Assembly: GCA_030039525.1 (NCBI GenBank)
Contig: JASHVI010000251.1
Coordinates: 1-9,654 of the forward strand
Length of the DNA: 9,654 nucleotides
Direction of reading: 5' to 3'
From: Thermoplasmata archaeon
GTDB lineage: Archaea > Thermoplasmatota > Thermoplasmata > Lutacidiplasmatales > UBA184
Shown: positions 1 through 5,746 of the stretch, in pieces
How positions within the stretch are numbered: position 1 is the stretch's first letter
Layout of the letters: each line of letters opens with the position of its first letter
Program-made: the position numbers and the translations under genes
The notes under the pieces: generated by a model
Told to the model about the DNA's origin: nothing
What the model saw: the letters and a program-made list of their open reading frames with translations, nothing else
The model's database searches: none

Positions 1-59
1 ATCCGCTCGAGGCTGGCCCGGTCCCGCCCCGCGCGGCGGGCGGCTCTCCACGCGCCCGC

Positions 60-1130
60 CTACTGCCCCGGGGGCCACCCGGCGACCGCGAGGTCTTCCG
101 CGAGGTGGTCCGGTCGCTTCACCCCGACCAGCACCGTGAGGATTCCGGGGGTCGACCGGGCGAACTCCAGCGCGGCCTGAGCGGGCGAGCGGCCCCCGAC
201 CGGAGCCCCGCGGGCGAGACGCCCCTGCAGGAGCGGCACGTTCGATAGGCAGGCGATCCCGAGGCGTCGCGCCGCGTCGAACGGCGTCAGGCGTTCCTCG
301 CCGACCCGCTGGTTGCGGCGCTCGGAGGCCTCCGGCATCGCCCGGTTGAACGGCAGCTGGACGAACCGGAACCCATGGGATGGCCCCCCGGCGTCCTCGG
401 CGGCCTCGAGCAGGTCCGCGAGCTGGACCAGTCCCGGATCCCCCGGCGCCGCGCGGAGGGCCTCCCAGGTGGCGAGCCCGTAGGCGCCCAGCGTCCCTCG
501 GGCCCGCTCCCCCTCCAGGCGGCGGAACGCCGAACGGAGTCGCTCGCCGAACGCCTCCGGGCCGATGGCCGCGAGCTGCGCGTCGGCGGCGTTGTGCAGG
601 TAGAGCAGGTCGATCGTCGCGAGCCCGAGGTTCCGGCGGCTGCGTTCGAGCTGGTCGGCGAGATACGTCGGGGACATCGCGTGGCTCCCGTCGATCAGGT
701 CCGCCGCGTCGAGCGCCCCGGTGGCAAGGAGCTCCTCCCGGATCCACCGCTCGGGAGGCCGGCCGGACTCGCCGTCGGGAGCCAGGTAGCCGGCCTTGGT
801 CGCCACGAAGACCTCGTCCCGGGCGATCGAGCTCCCGGCGATGGAGCGTTCCAGCGCCCGGCCGACGCTCCGTTCGGCCCGCTGGTCCCGGTAGTTGATC
901 GCGGTGTCCACGACGTTCGTCCGGCCCGAGCGGAGCGCGACGGAGACCGCCTCCGTCACCATCCGGTCGGTCTCGGCGTCCGCGCCGCCCAGGTAGGTCC
1001 CGATCCCCAGCGACGCGAGATGCACTCCGAACGGTGCCGTTCGGAAGTGGGCCGCCGGAAGGCCGTGCGCCTTGATCGCCCGGTCCCGGAATCGGGCCGT
1101 CCCCTCCGGCGTGGCCCGCCCCTCGATCAT
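60..1130 (-). CDS. Aldo/keto reductase family oxidoreductase
   Basis: A 356-residue NAD(P)H-dependent oxidoreductase of the aldo/keto reductase superfamily, predicted to be a cytoplasmic TIM barrel. The catalytic tetrad is intact: Asp75 and Tyr80 in the segment VVDTAINY, Lys112 in VATKAGY and His179 in LLYLHNA. The N-terminal strand LGIGTYLGG and the late LPFNRAMPE and VLVGVKRPDHL segments also fit the family. There is no cysteine cluster at the C-terminus, so it is not the ferredoxin-fused subtype. The frame stays open upstream, but I chose ATG 1130 because a GAGG lies 6 nt before it; the 42 residues before it are Arg-rich and look non-coding. The length is slightly above the usual 300-350 because of an N-terminal extension of about 35 residues. 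It stands alone, divergent from a microprotein gene, so the substrate cannot be inferred. Confidence 0.93.
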   Translation of the reverse strand: MIEGRATPEGTARFRDRAIKAHGLPAAHFRTAPFGVHLASLGIGTYLGGADAETDRMVTEAVSVALRSGRTNVVDTAINYRDQRAERSVGRALERSIAGSSIARDEVFVATKAGYLAPDGESGRPPERWIREELLATGALDAADLIDGSHAMSPTYLADQLERSRRNLGLATIDLLYLHNAADAQLAAIGPEAFGERLRSAFRRLEGERARGTLGAYGLATWEALRAAPGDPGLVQLADLLEAAEDAGGPSHGFRFVQLPFNRAMPEASERRNQRVGEERLTPFDAARRLGIACLSNVPLLQGRLARGAPVGGRSPAQAALEFARSTPGILTVLVGVKRPDHLAEDLAVAGWPPGQ

Positions 1131-1164
1131 CGATCGCCTCGGTGCGTACCGCCCACGGTCGCTT

Positions 1165-1178
1165 CCGTCATATGCCCG
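1165..1178. promoter_or_regulatory. Possible shared TATA element between divergent genes
   Basis: The palindrome CATATG at 1169-1174 is the only AT-rich spot in the 73-nt gap between the reductase start (1130, minus) and the microprotein start (1204, plus). It lies about 42 nt from the former and 32 nt from the latter. Archaeal TATA boxes lie about 26 nt before the transcription start, so it could serve a leader of roughly 15 nt on the minus strand and about 6 nt on the plus strand. The match to a TATA consensus is weak and the assignment is inferred from position. Confidence 0.25.
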
Positions 1179-1203
1179 ACGACGGTCGCGTTCCCCGGAC
1201 CCG

Positions 1204-1311
1204 GTGCCGCGACGGAAGTACGGTCGGCTGCGGAAGCCGATCCCGCCCCTGACCAAGGAGAAGTGCCGGTTCTGCCGGCTGCGTCGGCCGTGTCCGATCC
1301 ACCCGAAGTAA
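1204..1311 (+). CDS. 35-residue zinc-knuckle-like microprotein
   Basis: A short basic protein with the motif C-x2-C-x5-C-x2-H (Cys21, Cys24, Cys30, His33) near its C-terminus, preceded by an Arg/Lys-rich N-terminal half (12 of the first 20 residues are Arg, Lys or Pro). Such a spacing is suited to binding one zinc ion, and the charge suggests contact with RNA or DNA; both are inferences. The GTG at 1204 is the only plausible start outside the divergent reductase gene. No clear Shine-Dalgarno precedes it, so it would be read from a nearly leaderless mRNA. Support for coding: 31 of 35 codons end in G or C, the four ligands are correctly spaced, and it fills an otherwise empty gap, ending with TAA 12 nt before the convergent ferredoxin stop. 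I do not recognise the family. Confidence 0.5.
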   Translation: MPRRKYGRLRKPIPPLTKEKCRFCRLRRPCPIHPK

Positions 1312-1323
1312 CGCGTCGGCCCG

Positions 1324-1527
1324 CTACTCCCACCGGCGAAGGACCGTCCGCCCCGGGCTCCGTCCGCCCGAGATCGCGCCGACGGGGCAGTAGGGGACGC
1401 AGAGACCGCAGTCCGAGCAGTGGGGTAGGACCTCGAGGCGCGTCGGCGTGAGATCGAGGGCGTTCGGCGGGCAGACCCCGGTGCAGAGGCCGCAGAGCAC
1501 GCAGGTCCCCGGATCGATGCGGATCAT
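1324..1527 (-). CDS. 2[4Fe-4S] ferredoxin, 4Fe-4S dicluster protein
   Basis: A 67-residue cytoplasmic electron-transfer protein with two cysteine motifs. The first is C-x2-C-x2-C-x3-C-P (Cys9, 12, 15, 19) and the second is the same pattern (Cys37, 40, 43, 47), giving eight ligands for two [4Fe-4S] clusters. The C-terminal tail after the second cluster is short and basic. The ATG overlaps the TGA of the upstream Fe-S scaffold gene as ATGA (1527-1524), so the two are almost certainly co-transcribed and translationally coupled. That context suggests it either donates electrons during cluster assembly or is an early client of the scaffold; this is inference. The frame stays open upstream inside the scaffold gene, but that extension is Arg/Pro-rich and antisense-like, so the overlap ATG is the right start. 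Confidence 0.9.
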   Translation of the reverse strand: MIRIDPGTCVLCGLCTGVCPPNALDLTPTRLEVLPHCSDCGLCVPYCPVGAISGGRSPGRTVLRRWE

Positions 1528-1958
1528 GTGGGCGCGCTCGCCCGGTCGTCGCGGGGCGCGTCCCGGCCCGGGGCCGCCGCGAGGCGTCCCTCGGGAGACA
1601 GGGCGCGGCCGAGCGCGGCGAAGCCCGTGAGCGCGCACTTGACCCGGACGGGAGAGAGGGGGATCCCGAGCGCCTTCAGCACGTCGTCACGGGACATCGC
1701 TTCCACCTGGGCGACGGGGGCCCCCTTCACCCGTTCGGTCAGCATCGAGGTGCTCGCCATCGAGATCGCGCAGCCGTCCCCGGTGAACCGGACGTCGTCC
1801 ACCCGGCTCCCGTCGGCGGAGAGGCGGAGCCGGAGCTCCACGTGATCGCCGCAGAGAGGATTGCTCTCGGAACCCGCCCGATCGGCCGGATCGAGCGGCC
1901 CGAAGTTCCGCGGGCTCCGATAGTGTTGGAGGATGATCTCCTGATACATGTCGTACAT
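1524..1958 (-). CDS. IscU/SufU-type Fe-S cluster assembly scaffold
   Basis: A 144-residue scaffold on which Fe-S clusters are built from sulfide and iron. The three conserved cysteines (Cys36 in NPLCGD, Cys63 in GDGCAISMAS, Cys108 in VRVKCAL) and the essential Asp38 are all present. The SISMAS-like segment and the Lys just before the third cysteine resemble SufU. The 45-residue gap between the second and third cysteines is IscU-like and lacks the insertion of about 20 residues typical of SufU. LSPVR occupies the place of the IscU chaperone-binding motif LPPVK. The last 25 residues are a polar Arg/Pro/Ala tail. The start is ATG 1958; a second in-frame ATG at 1949 also fits, since the conserved fold begins there. 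It is followed by a coupled ferredoxin gene and is divergent from a SufB/D gene, which confirms an Fe-S role. Confidence 0.93.
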   Translation of the reverse strand: MYDMYQEIILQHYRSPRNFGPLDPADRAGSESNPLCGDHVELRLRLSADGSRVDDVRFTGDGCAISMASTSMLTERVKGAPVAQVEAMSRDDVLKALGIPLSPVRVKCALTGFAALGRALSPEGRLAAAPGRDAPRDDRASAPT

Positions 1959-2010
1959 CGTTCGCAGCGGCTCCCGTCGGGCCCGGGTCGGATGCCACGA
2001 CGCCGCCGGG

Positions 2011-2020
2011 GCTAATATCG
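2011..2020 (-). promoter_or_regulatory. Candidate TATA box of the scaffold-ferredoxin operon
   Basis: On the minus strand this reads CGATATTAGC, the only AT-rich patch between the two divergent Fe-S genes apart from the plus-strand TTTATC. Its centre is about 58 nt before ATG 1958, so transcription would start near 1989 and leave a leader of about 31 nt. That leader contains GGGAG about 13 nt before the ATG, a loosely spaced Shine-Dalgarno. Confidence 0.4.
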
Positions 2021-2084
2021 GCACGCGGACCCTTCGGAAAGCGCCGCGGCCCTCCCGGGACCCCCGGGGCCGGCCGCAAACGGC

Positions 2085-2090
2085 TTTATC
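2085..2090 (+). promoter_or_regulatory. Candidate TATA box of the SufB/D-family gene
   Basis: TTTATC stands out in very GC-rich sequence with its centre about 27 nt before ATG 2114, the spacing expected for a leaderless archaeal transcript. A GGAGGT at 2096-2101 also lies 12 nt before the ATG. If the leaderless reading is right, that Shine-Dalgarno-like element is not transcribed; if an upstream promoter is used, it would act as the ribosome binding site. Confidence 0.45.
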
Positions 2091-2113
2091 GGCGGGGAGG
2101 TCGAATTCTGGGG

Positions 2114-3505
2114 ATGAGCGCGACGTTCGATGCTCCGAGGCTGGATGCGCGCGCGATTGACGCGCTGTCGCGGGACACCGGGGACCCGGAGCCAGTCGCG
2201 CGGCGTCGACGCGTGGCCTTCGAGCGGTACGGGGAGCTTCCCCTCGAACCGGATCCGCTCTACCGGCAGTACGGCTACTTTGCGGGGGTCGAGCTCGACG
2301 AGATCGACCCGCGGGTCCACGGCGCCCCCTTGGTTGTTCCGCCTCCCGCCGCGGGGACGGTTCAGGTCGTCCACGACCGTTCGGGTACTCGGGTCCGGAC
2401 GGCGCCGGACCTCGAACGCGCGGGGCGGGTTCGGCTGACTTCGCTGACCGAGCTCTGGCAGGGCCCGGAGGAGGCCCGCGAGGGGTTCCTAGGGGCGACC
2501 CCGGAGGTCGACGACCGCCTCTCGGCCCTCTCCGCCGCGTTGCTGAACCGGGGGTACCGCCTCGAGGTCCGCGGTGGCGGGGAGGCACCGGTCCGAGTCC
2601 AGGACGTCACCGTGCTCTGCGAGCCGCACGAGGCGCTGGCCGTCCGTCGGCAGATCGTCGCGGCGCCCGACACCCGGGTGGTGCTGACGGAGGAGGCCCA
2701 TGCCGTCCCCGCGCCCGACGGGGCGCAGCGGCTGCTGAGCTCGACGACCGAACTGAAGATCGGCGCCTCCGCGGAGGTGACCGCGCTCGCCTTGCACGTC
2801 CCCGACCTCCGGACGGTGGGGGTGTACCACCGGCGGGCGGACCTCGACGCCGCCGCGCGAGTGACCTGGATCTGGTCCGGGTTCGGAGGGTTCCGCACGA
2901 AGGTCCGCAACCGTACCCAGCTTCGGGGGAACGGGAGCTCGGCCGACGACCTCCAGACGTTCTTCGGGGACGGGAGCCAGTCCTACGACAGCGGGATCGT
3001 CGTGACCCACGTCGGCACCGACACTCACGGCCAGTCGATCACCCGCGGCGTCTTCCGGGACGAGGCCCGGGGCATGAGCCGCGGGCTCGTCCGGATCGAG
3101 AAGGAGGCGCGCAAGACGCTGAGCTACCTCTCGGAGCACGCGATGCTGCTGTCGAAGGGGGCCCGGTCGGACACGATCCCGATCCTCGAGATCCTCTGCC
3201 GCGACGTCAAGGCGACCCACTCCTCCTCGGTCGCGCCGGTCGATCCGGAGAAGGTCTTCTACCTGGAGGCCCGGGGGCTCCCGGCCGACTCGGCCGTCCG
3301 GATGATCGGGGAGGGCTTCCTGAGCCACGTCCTCGAGCGGGCTCCGGTGCCGAACCTTCGGGAGGTCCTGTATCCGTACCTGGCGCGGCGCTGGGAGCGC
3401 CAGCCGCTCGACTGGGACCCGGAGCGGTCGATGCTCCCTCCCGACCTCCGGCCGGCCGCCGGGGAGCTGGGGACCGACTGGCGGTTCGACGCGAAGCTCC
3501 GGTAG
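2114..3505 (+). CDS. SufB/SufD-family Fe-S assembly protein
   Basis: A 463-residue member of the SufB/SufD family, which with the ATPase SufC forms a cytoplasmic SufBCD complex that assembles and transfers Fe-S clusters. The N-terminal 150 residues are helical and variable. Residues about 150-345 form the expected beta-helix core, with the family segments THVGTDTHGQSITRGVF (298-314) and GLVRIEKEARKTLSYLSEHA (324-343). The C-terminal helical domain follows DVKATH (His369), VFYLEARGL (381-389) and MIGEGFLSHVLE. The DVKATH region and overall length (SufD about 420, SufB about 480-495) do not settle SufB versus SufD, so I leave the symbol blank. No sufC or second sufB/D gene is present here, though the scaffold and ferredoxin are divergent neighbours. 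It ends 10 nt from the convergent kinase gene. Confidence 0.9.
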   Translation: MSATFDAPRLDARAIDALSRDTGDPEPVARRRRVAFERYGELPLEPDPLYRQYGYFAGVELDEIDPRVHGAPLVVPPPAAGTVQVVHDRSGTRVRTAPDLERAGRVRLTSLTELWQGPEEAREGFLGATPEVDDRLSALSAALLNRGYRLEVRGGGEAPVRVQDVTVLCEPHEALAVRRQIVAAPDTRVVLTEEAHAVPAPDGAQRLLSSTTELKIGASAEVTALALHVPDLRTVGVYHRRADLDAAARVTWIWSGFGGFRTKVRNRTQLRGNGSSADDLQTFFGDGSQSYDSGIVVTHVGTDTHGQSITRGVFRDEARGMSRGLVRIEKEARKTLSYLSEHAMLLSKGARSDTIPILEILCRDVKATHSSSVAPVDPEKVFYLEARGLPADSAVRMIGEGFLSHVLERAPVPNLREVLYPYLARRWERQPLDWDPERSMLPPDLRPAAGELGTDWRFDAKLR

Positions 3506-3515
3506 CCGCGACGGC

Positions 3516-4085
3516 CTATCCGGCTTCGGCCGCGCGGGCCAGAGCGAGCCGGCCGCCCCGGTGGAGCTGGTCGAACACCGAGCGCGCGACGGCCTCCGCC
3601 GGGAGCCTCGAGGAGTCGACGACGATGTCCGGGTCGAGAGGGTCCTCGAAGGGATCGTCGACGCCGGTCAGGTGCTGGAGGAGACCCCCCTCCGCCCGGG
3701 AGTAGACGCCGTCCGGGTCGCGCGTCCGGCAGACCTCCACCGGACACTTCAGCCAGACCTCGACGAACTGCTCGCCGACGGTCGCGCGGGCCGTCTGCCG
3801 CGCGGTCTCGTACGGAGTGACCATCGCCACGAGGACGATCGCTCCCTTCTCGGCGAGGGCCCGGGCCGCCGCGCTCACGCGACGCGCGTGCGTCTCGCGG
3901 TCCTTCCGGCTGAAGCCGAGGTCGCTCGAGGCGCTCGTACGGTCCACCCGACCGTCGACCATCTCGACGTGGAACCCCTCGCGCGCCAGCATCTCCGAGA
4001 GCCGACCGGAGAGCGTCGACTTGCCCGCTCCGGGAAGTCCCTCGATCCAGATCACGAGCCCCGGCGGTGCCCTCGTATCGGGCAT
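3516..4085 (-). CDS. cysC: Adenylylsulfate (APS) kinase-like protein
   Basis: A 189-residue P-loop kinase of the APS kinase family, which phosphorylates adenosine 5'-phosphosulfate to PAPS with ATP in sulfate activation. Visible family motifs are the P-loop GLPGAGKST (16-24), LGFSRKDRETHARR (56-69), VTPY (89-92; usually ISPY), the EVWLKCPVEVCRTRDPDGVY block (109-128) and TGVDDPFE (140-147). The length matches single-domain CysC. The usual DGDxxR motif reads DGRVDR (44-49), so the second Asp is replaced by Arg, and the Asn of the ENIRR segment is His. Substrate preference could therefore differ, although the overall fold is clear. No ATP sulfurylase or PAPS reductase is beside it; the closest sulfur link is the convergent SufB/D gene. 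ATG 4085 has no Shine-Dalgarno and a TATA-like box at the leaderless distance. Confidence 0.85.
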   Translation of the reverse strand: MPDTRAPPGLVIWIEGLPGAGKSTLSGRLSEMLAREGFHVEMVDGRVDRTSASSDLGFSRKDRETHARRVSAAARALAEKGAIVLVAMVTPYETARQTARATVGEQFVEVWLKCPVEVCRTRDPDGVYSRAEGGLLQHLTGVDDPFEDPLDPDIVVDSSRLPAEAVARSVFDQLHRGGRLALARAAEAG

Positions 4086-4109
4086 TTCTGGCCGAGCATT
4101 CCCTCCACG

Positions 4110-4118
4110 AAGATAATC
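4110..4118 (-). promoter_or_regulatory. Candidate TATA box for the APS kinase gene
   Basis: The minus strand reads GGATTATCT around 4111-4117. The centre lies about 28 nt before ATG 4085, consistent with a leaderless transcript. No Shine-Dalgarno lies at a usable distance (GGAGGG is about 17 nt away), which supports leaderless translation. Confidence 0.45.
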
Positions 4119-4268
4119 CCTCGGCCGGTCGGCGGGCGCACAACCGTCCGGCCCGGGGGCGGTCCGGTCGGCTTCCGGCCCTCAGAGGAGAAGGGGCGCG
4201 TTGGCGGGTTCTGCGACTAGCGGTGCGCGGACTACGTAGTACCGGCGCAAAATACGTCAGGTTGGGTT
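4119..4268. other. Non-coding part of the cysC-pst intergenic region
   Basis: Together with its flanks this is the largest gap between main genes in the window (4086-4432). The left two thirds are plain GC-rich sequence in which I see no convincing gene. From about 4225 onward the sequence becomes AT-richer and holds the palindrome at 4231-4240, a CAAAATACG stretch and then the pst TATA box. I read this right end as the control region of the phosphate operon. Confidence 0.4.
4231..4240. promoter_or_regulatory. Perfect 10-bp palindrome, candidate operator
   Basis: ACTACGTAGT is a perfect dyad about 35 nt upstream of the pst TATA box. A dimeric regulator bound there, upstream of the TATA/BRE region, would be placed as an activator. 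A TACGT core recurs at 4253-4257. Phosphate response is a guess from the downstream genes; the sequence does not identify the regulator. Confidence 0.35.
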
Positions 4269-4275
4269 CTATATA
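4269..4275 (+). promoter_or_regulatory. TATA box of the pst operon
   Basis: CTATATA is the strongest TATA match in the window. It is flanked by GGGTT (4264-4268) and AACCC (4280-4284), a 5-bp inverted repeat around the box that could be a repressor site. Its centre is 26-27 nt before ATG 4299, so the predicted transcript begins at or next to that ATG and runs about 134 nt before the pstS GTG. Confidence 0.65.
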
Positions 4276-4298
4276 CCGCAACCCGGTGAAATCGCTCG

Positions 4299-4436
4299 AT
4301 GCGCGAAGACGATGGGGTGTGCGGGGGCCGGAGCCTCCGGACCTACCTCGGAGACCCCCGGGCCAATGCGTCCCGACGTGTGCGAACGACCCGGCCGGTG
4401 CCGGGACCCTCGGCGCGTAGCAGGGGGCCGTCGTGA
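4299..4436 (+). CDS. Possible leaderless upstream ORF overlapping pstS
   Basis: A 45-codon ORF starts at the ATG that falls exactly where transcription should begin from the TATA box at 4269-4275. It ends in a TGA that overlaps the pstS start as GTGA (4433-4436). The peptide is Arg-rich (10 of 45), has a single Cys and shows no recognisable domain. About 80% of codons end in G or C, below the clear genes nearby, so the peptide itself may not be conserved. The arrangement suggests ribosomes loading on the 5' ATG and reinitiating at pstS, or a leader peptide that tunes pst expression. The alternative is that the match is chance and pstS has a plain 134-nt untranslated leader with AGGGGG before its GTG. 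Confidence 0.35.
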   Translation: MREDDGVCGGRSLRTYLGDPRANASRRVRTTRPVPGPSARSRGPS

Positions 4437-5713
4437 CGGCCTCCGGCGCGCCCGCGGGGGTCGGCGGCGCCGCCAACCCCGCGACGGGTTCCGCTCCGTC
4501 CGGAGGCGCCCCTCCCACGTCGCCGTCCCCGGAGCGGATCGAGCGGAAGCGCTCCCACGGCCTCGCCGTGGTCGCCGTCGTCGTGGTGGTCGTCGTGGTG
4601 GTGGCCGCCCTGGGAGCGGCGTACGAGCTCCACTGGATCGGTCCAAAGTCGAAGAGCTCGCCCCCGGGCACCTGTCCGACGGGCGTGACCCTGACCGGCG
4701 CCGGCGCGAGCTTCCTCGAGCCGCTCATGAGCCAGTGGGTGGCCTCGTTCGACTCGGCCACGGGCAACCCGGTGTCGTACACCGACAGCGGGGCCGGCGC
4801 GGGGATCACCGCGCTCCAGGGACCCACCGTCGACTTCGCCGCGACCGATGACCCACTGAACGCCTCGCAGATCGCCGGATTCAAAGGGGACCCGCTCCTC
4901 ACGATGCCGATCGCGGCCGGTGCGCTCGCGATCGTCTACAACCTGCCGGGGATCACCTCCCCCATCACCCTCTCCGGTCCGGTGCTTGCGGAGATCTACA
5001 CCGGGGCGGTCACGTCGTGGAACTCCTCCTCGATCCGCGCGATCAACCCGGGCGTCAACTTCCCCAACGCGACCATCATCACCGTGCACCGGCAGGACGC
5101 GGCCGGCACGACCTACGTGCTGAGCAACTTCCTCTCGGACGACAACGCGAGCTGGAAGTCCACCGAGGGCACGAGCATCACCATCGACTGGCCGACGGCC
5201 CCCACGCAGCGGGCGATCACCGGCAACTCGGCCCTCGCGAAGTTCGTGCAGGGCACGGCCGACACGATCGGCTACGTGGACCTGACGGACGTCCTCAACA
5301 CGCCCGGGCTCCAGTACGCGAAGGTGCTCAATCCCTCCGGGAAGGCGATCCTCCCCAGCCTGCAGGACGCCGGATCGGCGATCCGCACGATGTCGGCGAA
5401 CATCAGCTTCCCGGCGCTCAACGACACCCAGGCGTGGACGACGATCAGCATGGTCAACTCGCCCGCGCCGGCGGACTACCCGCTCACCACGCTGGTCTAC
5501 GCCTTCGTCTACCTCGACCTGAACGACGGGTACCAGTCGAGCCTCGCGAAGTCCCAGGTCATCTGGGAGTGGCTCAACTGGACCAGCGGGGTCGGGCAGA
5601 ACGAGGCGTCGCCGCTCTACTACGTTCCGCTGCCCTCGGTCCTCGTCACCGACGACCACCAGGGACTCTCGGCGCTCCGTTATGACTCGGCGGCCCTCCC
5701 GACCTGCAGCTAG
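4433..5713 (+). CDS. pstS: Phosphate ABC transporter substrate-binding protein PstS
   Basis: A 426-residue phosphate-binding protein that captures inorganic phosphate outside the cell and passes it to the permease. The N-terminal 41 residues are a Gly/Pro/Ser/Ala-rich tail ending in the basic segment ERKR. A single membrane segment (about 44-64) with a run of nine valines follows, and there is no lipobox cysteine, so it is probably an N-in signal anchor. The binding domain starts at LTGAGASFLEP (about 87-97). DFAATDDPL and HRQDAAGTTYV (about 219-229) match the PstS phosphate-ligand loops. Several N-x-S/T sequons fit an extracellular glycoprotein. GTG 4433 is the only start after an in-frame TAG at 4418. 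It is the first main gene of a pstS-pstCA-pstB operon behind a strong TATA box, and its stop lies inside a hairpin. Confidence 0.96.
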   Translation: MTASGAPAGVGGAANPATGSAPSGGAPPTSPSPERIERKRSHGLAVVAVVVVVVVVVAALGAAYELHWIGPKSKSSPPGTCPTGVTLTGAGASFLEPLMSQWVASFDSATGNPVSYTDSGAGAGITALQGPTVDFAATDDPLNASQIAGFKGDPLLTMPIAAGALAIVYNLPGITSPITLSGPVLAEIYTGAVTSWNSSSIRAINPGVNFPNATIITVHRQDAAGTTYVLSNFLSDDNASWKSTEGTSITIDWPTAPTQRAITGNSALAKFVQGTADTIGYVDLTDVLNTPGLQYAKVLNPSGKAILPSLQDAGSAIRTMSANISFPALNDTQAWTTISMVNSPAPADYPLTTLVYAFVYLDLNDGYQSSLAKSQVIWEWLNWTSGVGQNEASPLYYVPLPSVLVTDDHQGLSALRYDSAALPTCS

Positions 5714-5729
5714 GGCCTGAAAAGGCCCT
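5712..5729 (+). other. RNA hairpin over the pstS stop codon
   Basis: AGGGCCT (5712-5718), GAAA loop (5719-5722) and AGGCCCT (5723-5729) form a perfect 7-bp stem closed by a GNRA-type tetraloop. It begins within the pstS TAG and ends 17 nt before the pstCA GTG. No T-run follows, so it is not a conventional terminator. It resembles intergenic hairpins that stabilise the binding-protein part of ABC-transporter mRNAs or reduce translation of the permease gene. Confidence 0.6.
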
Positions 5730-5746
5730 GAGCCCGGGCGGCACTG

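Noticed and set aside
23..40. Hairpin CCCGCC-CCGCGC-GGCGGG downstream of the aldo/keto reductase
   Set aside because: No T-run follows on either strand, and such stems are common by chance at this GC content; too weak to call a terminator.
375..1451. A 358-codon plus-strand frame opposite the aldo/keto reductase and ferredoxin
   Set aside because: It is antisense to genes with intact catalytic and cluster motifs and shows no recognisable domain.
5711..5731. Possible stop-codon readthrough from pstS into pstCA, which share a reading frame
   Set aside because: A second in-frame stop (TGA at 5729-5731) lies between them, so readthrough of the TAG would not join the proteins.
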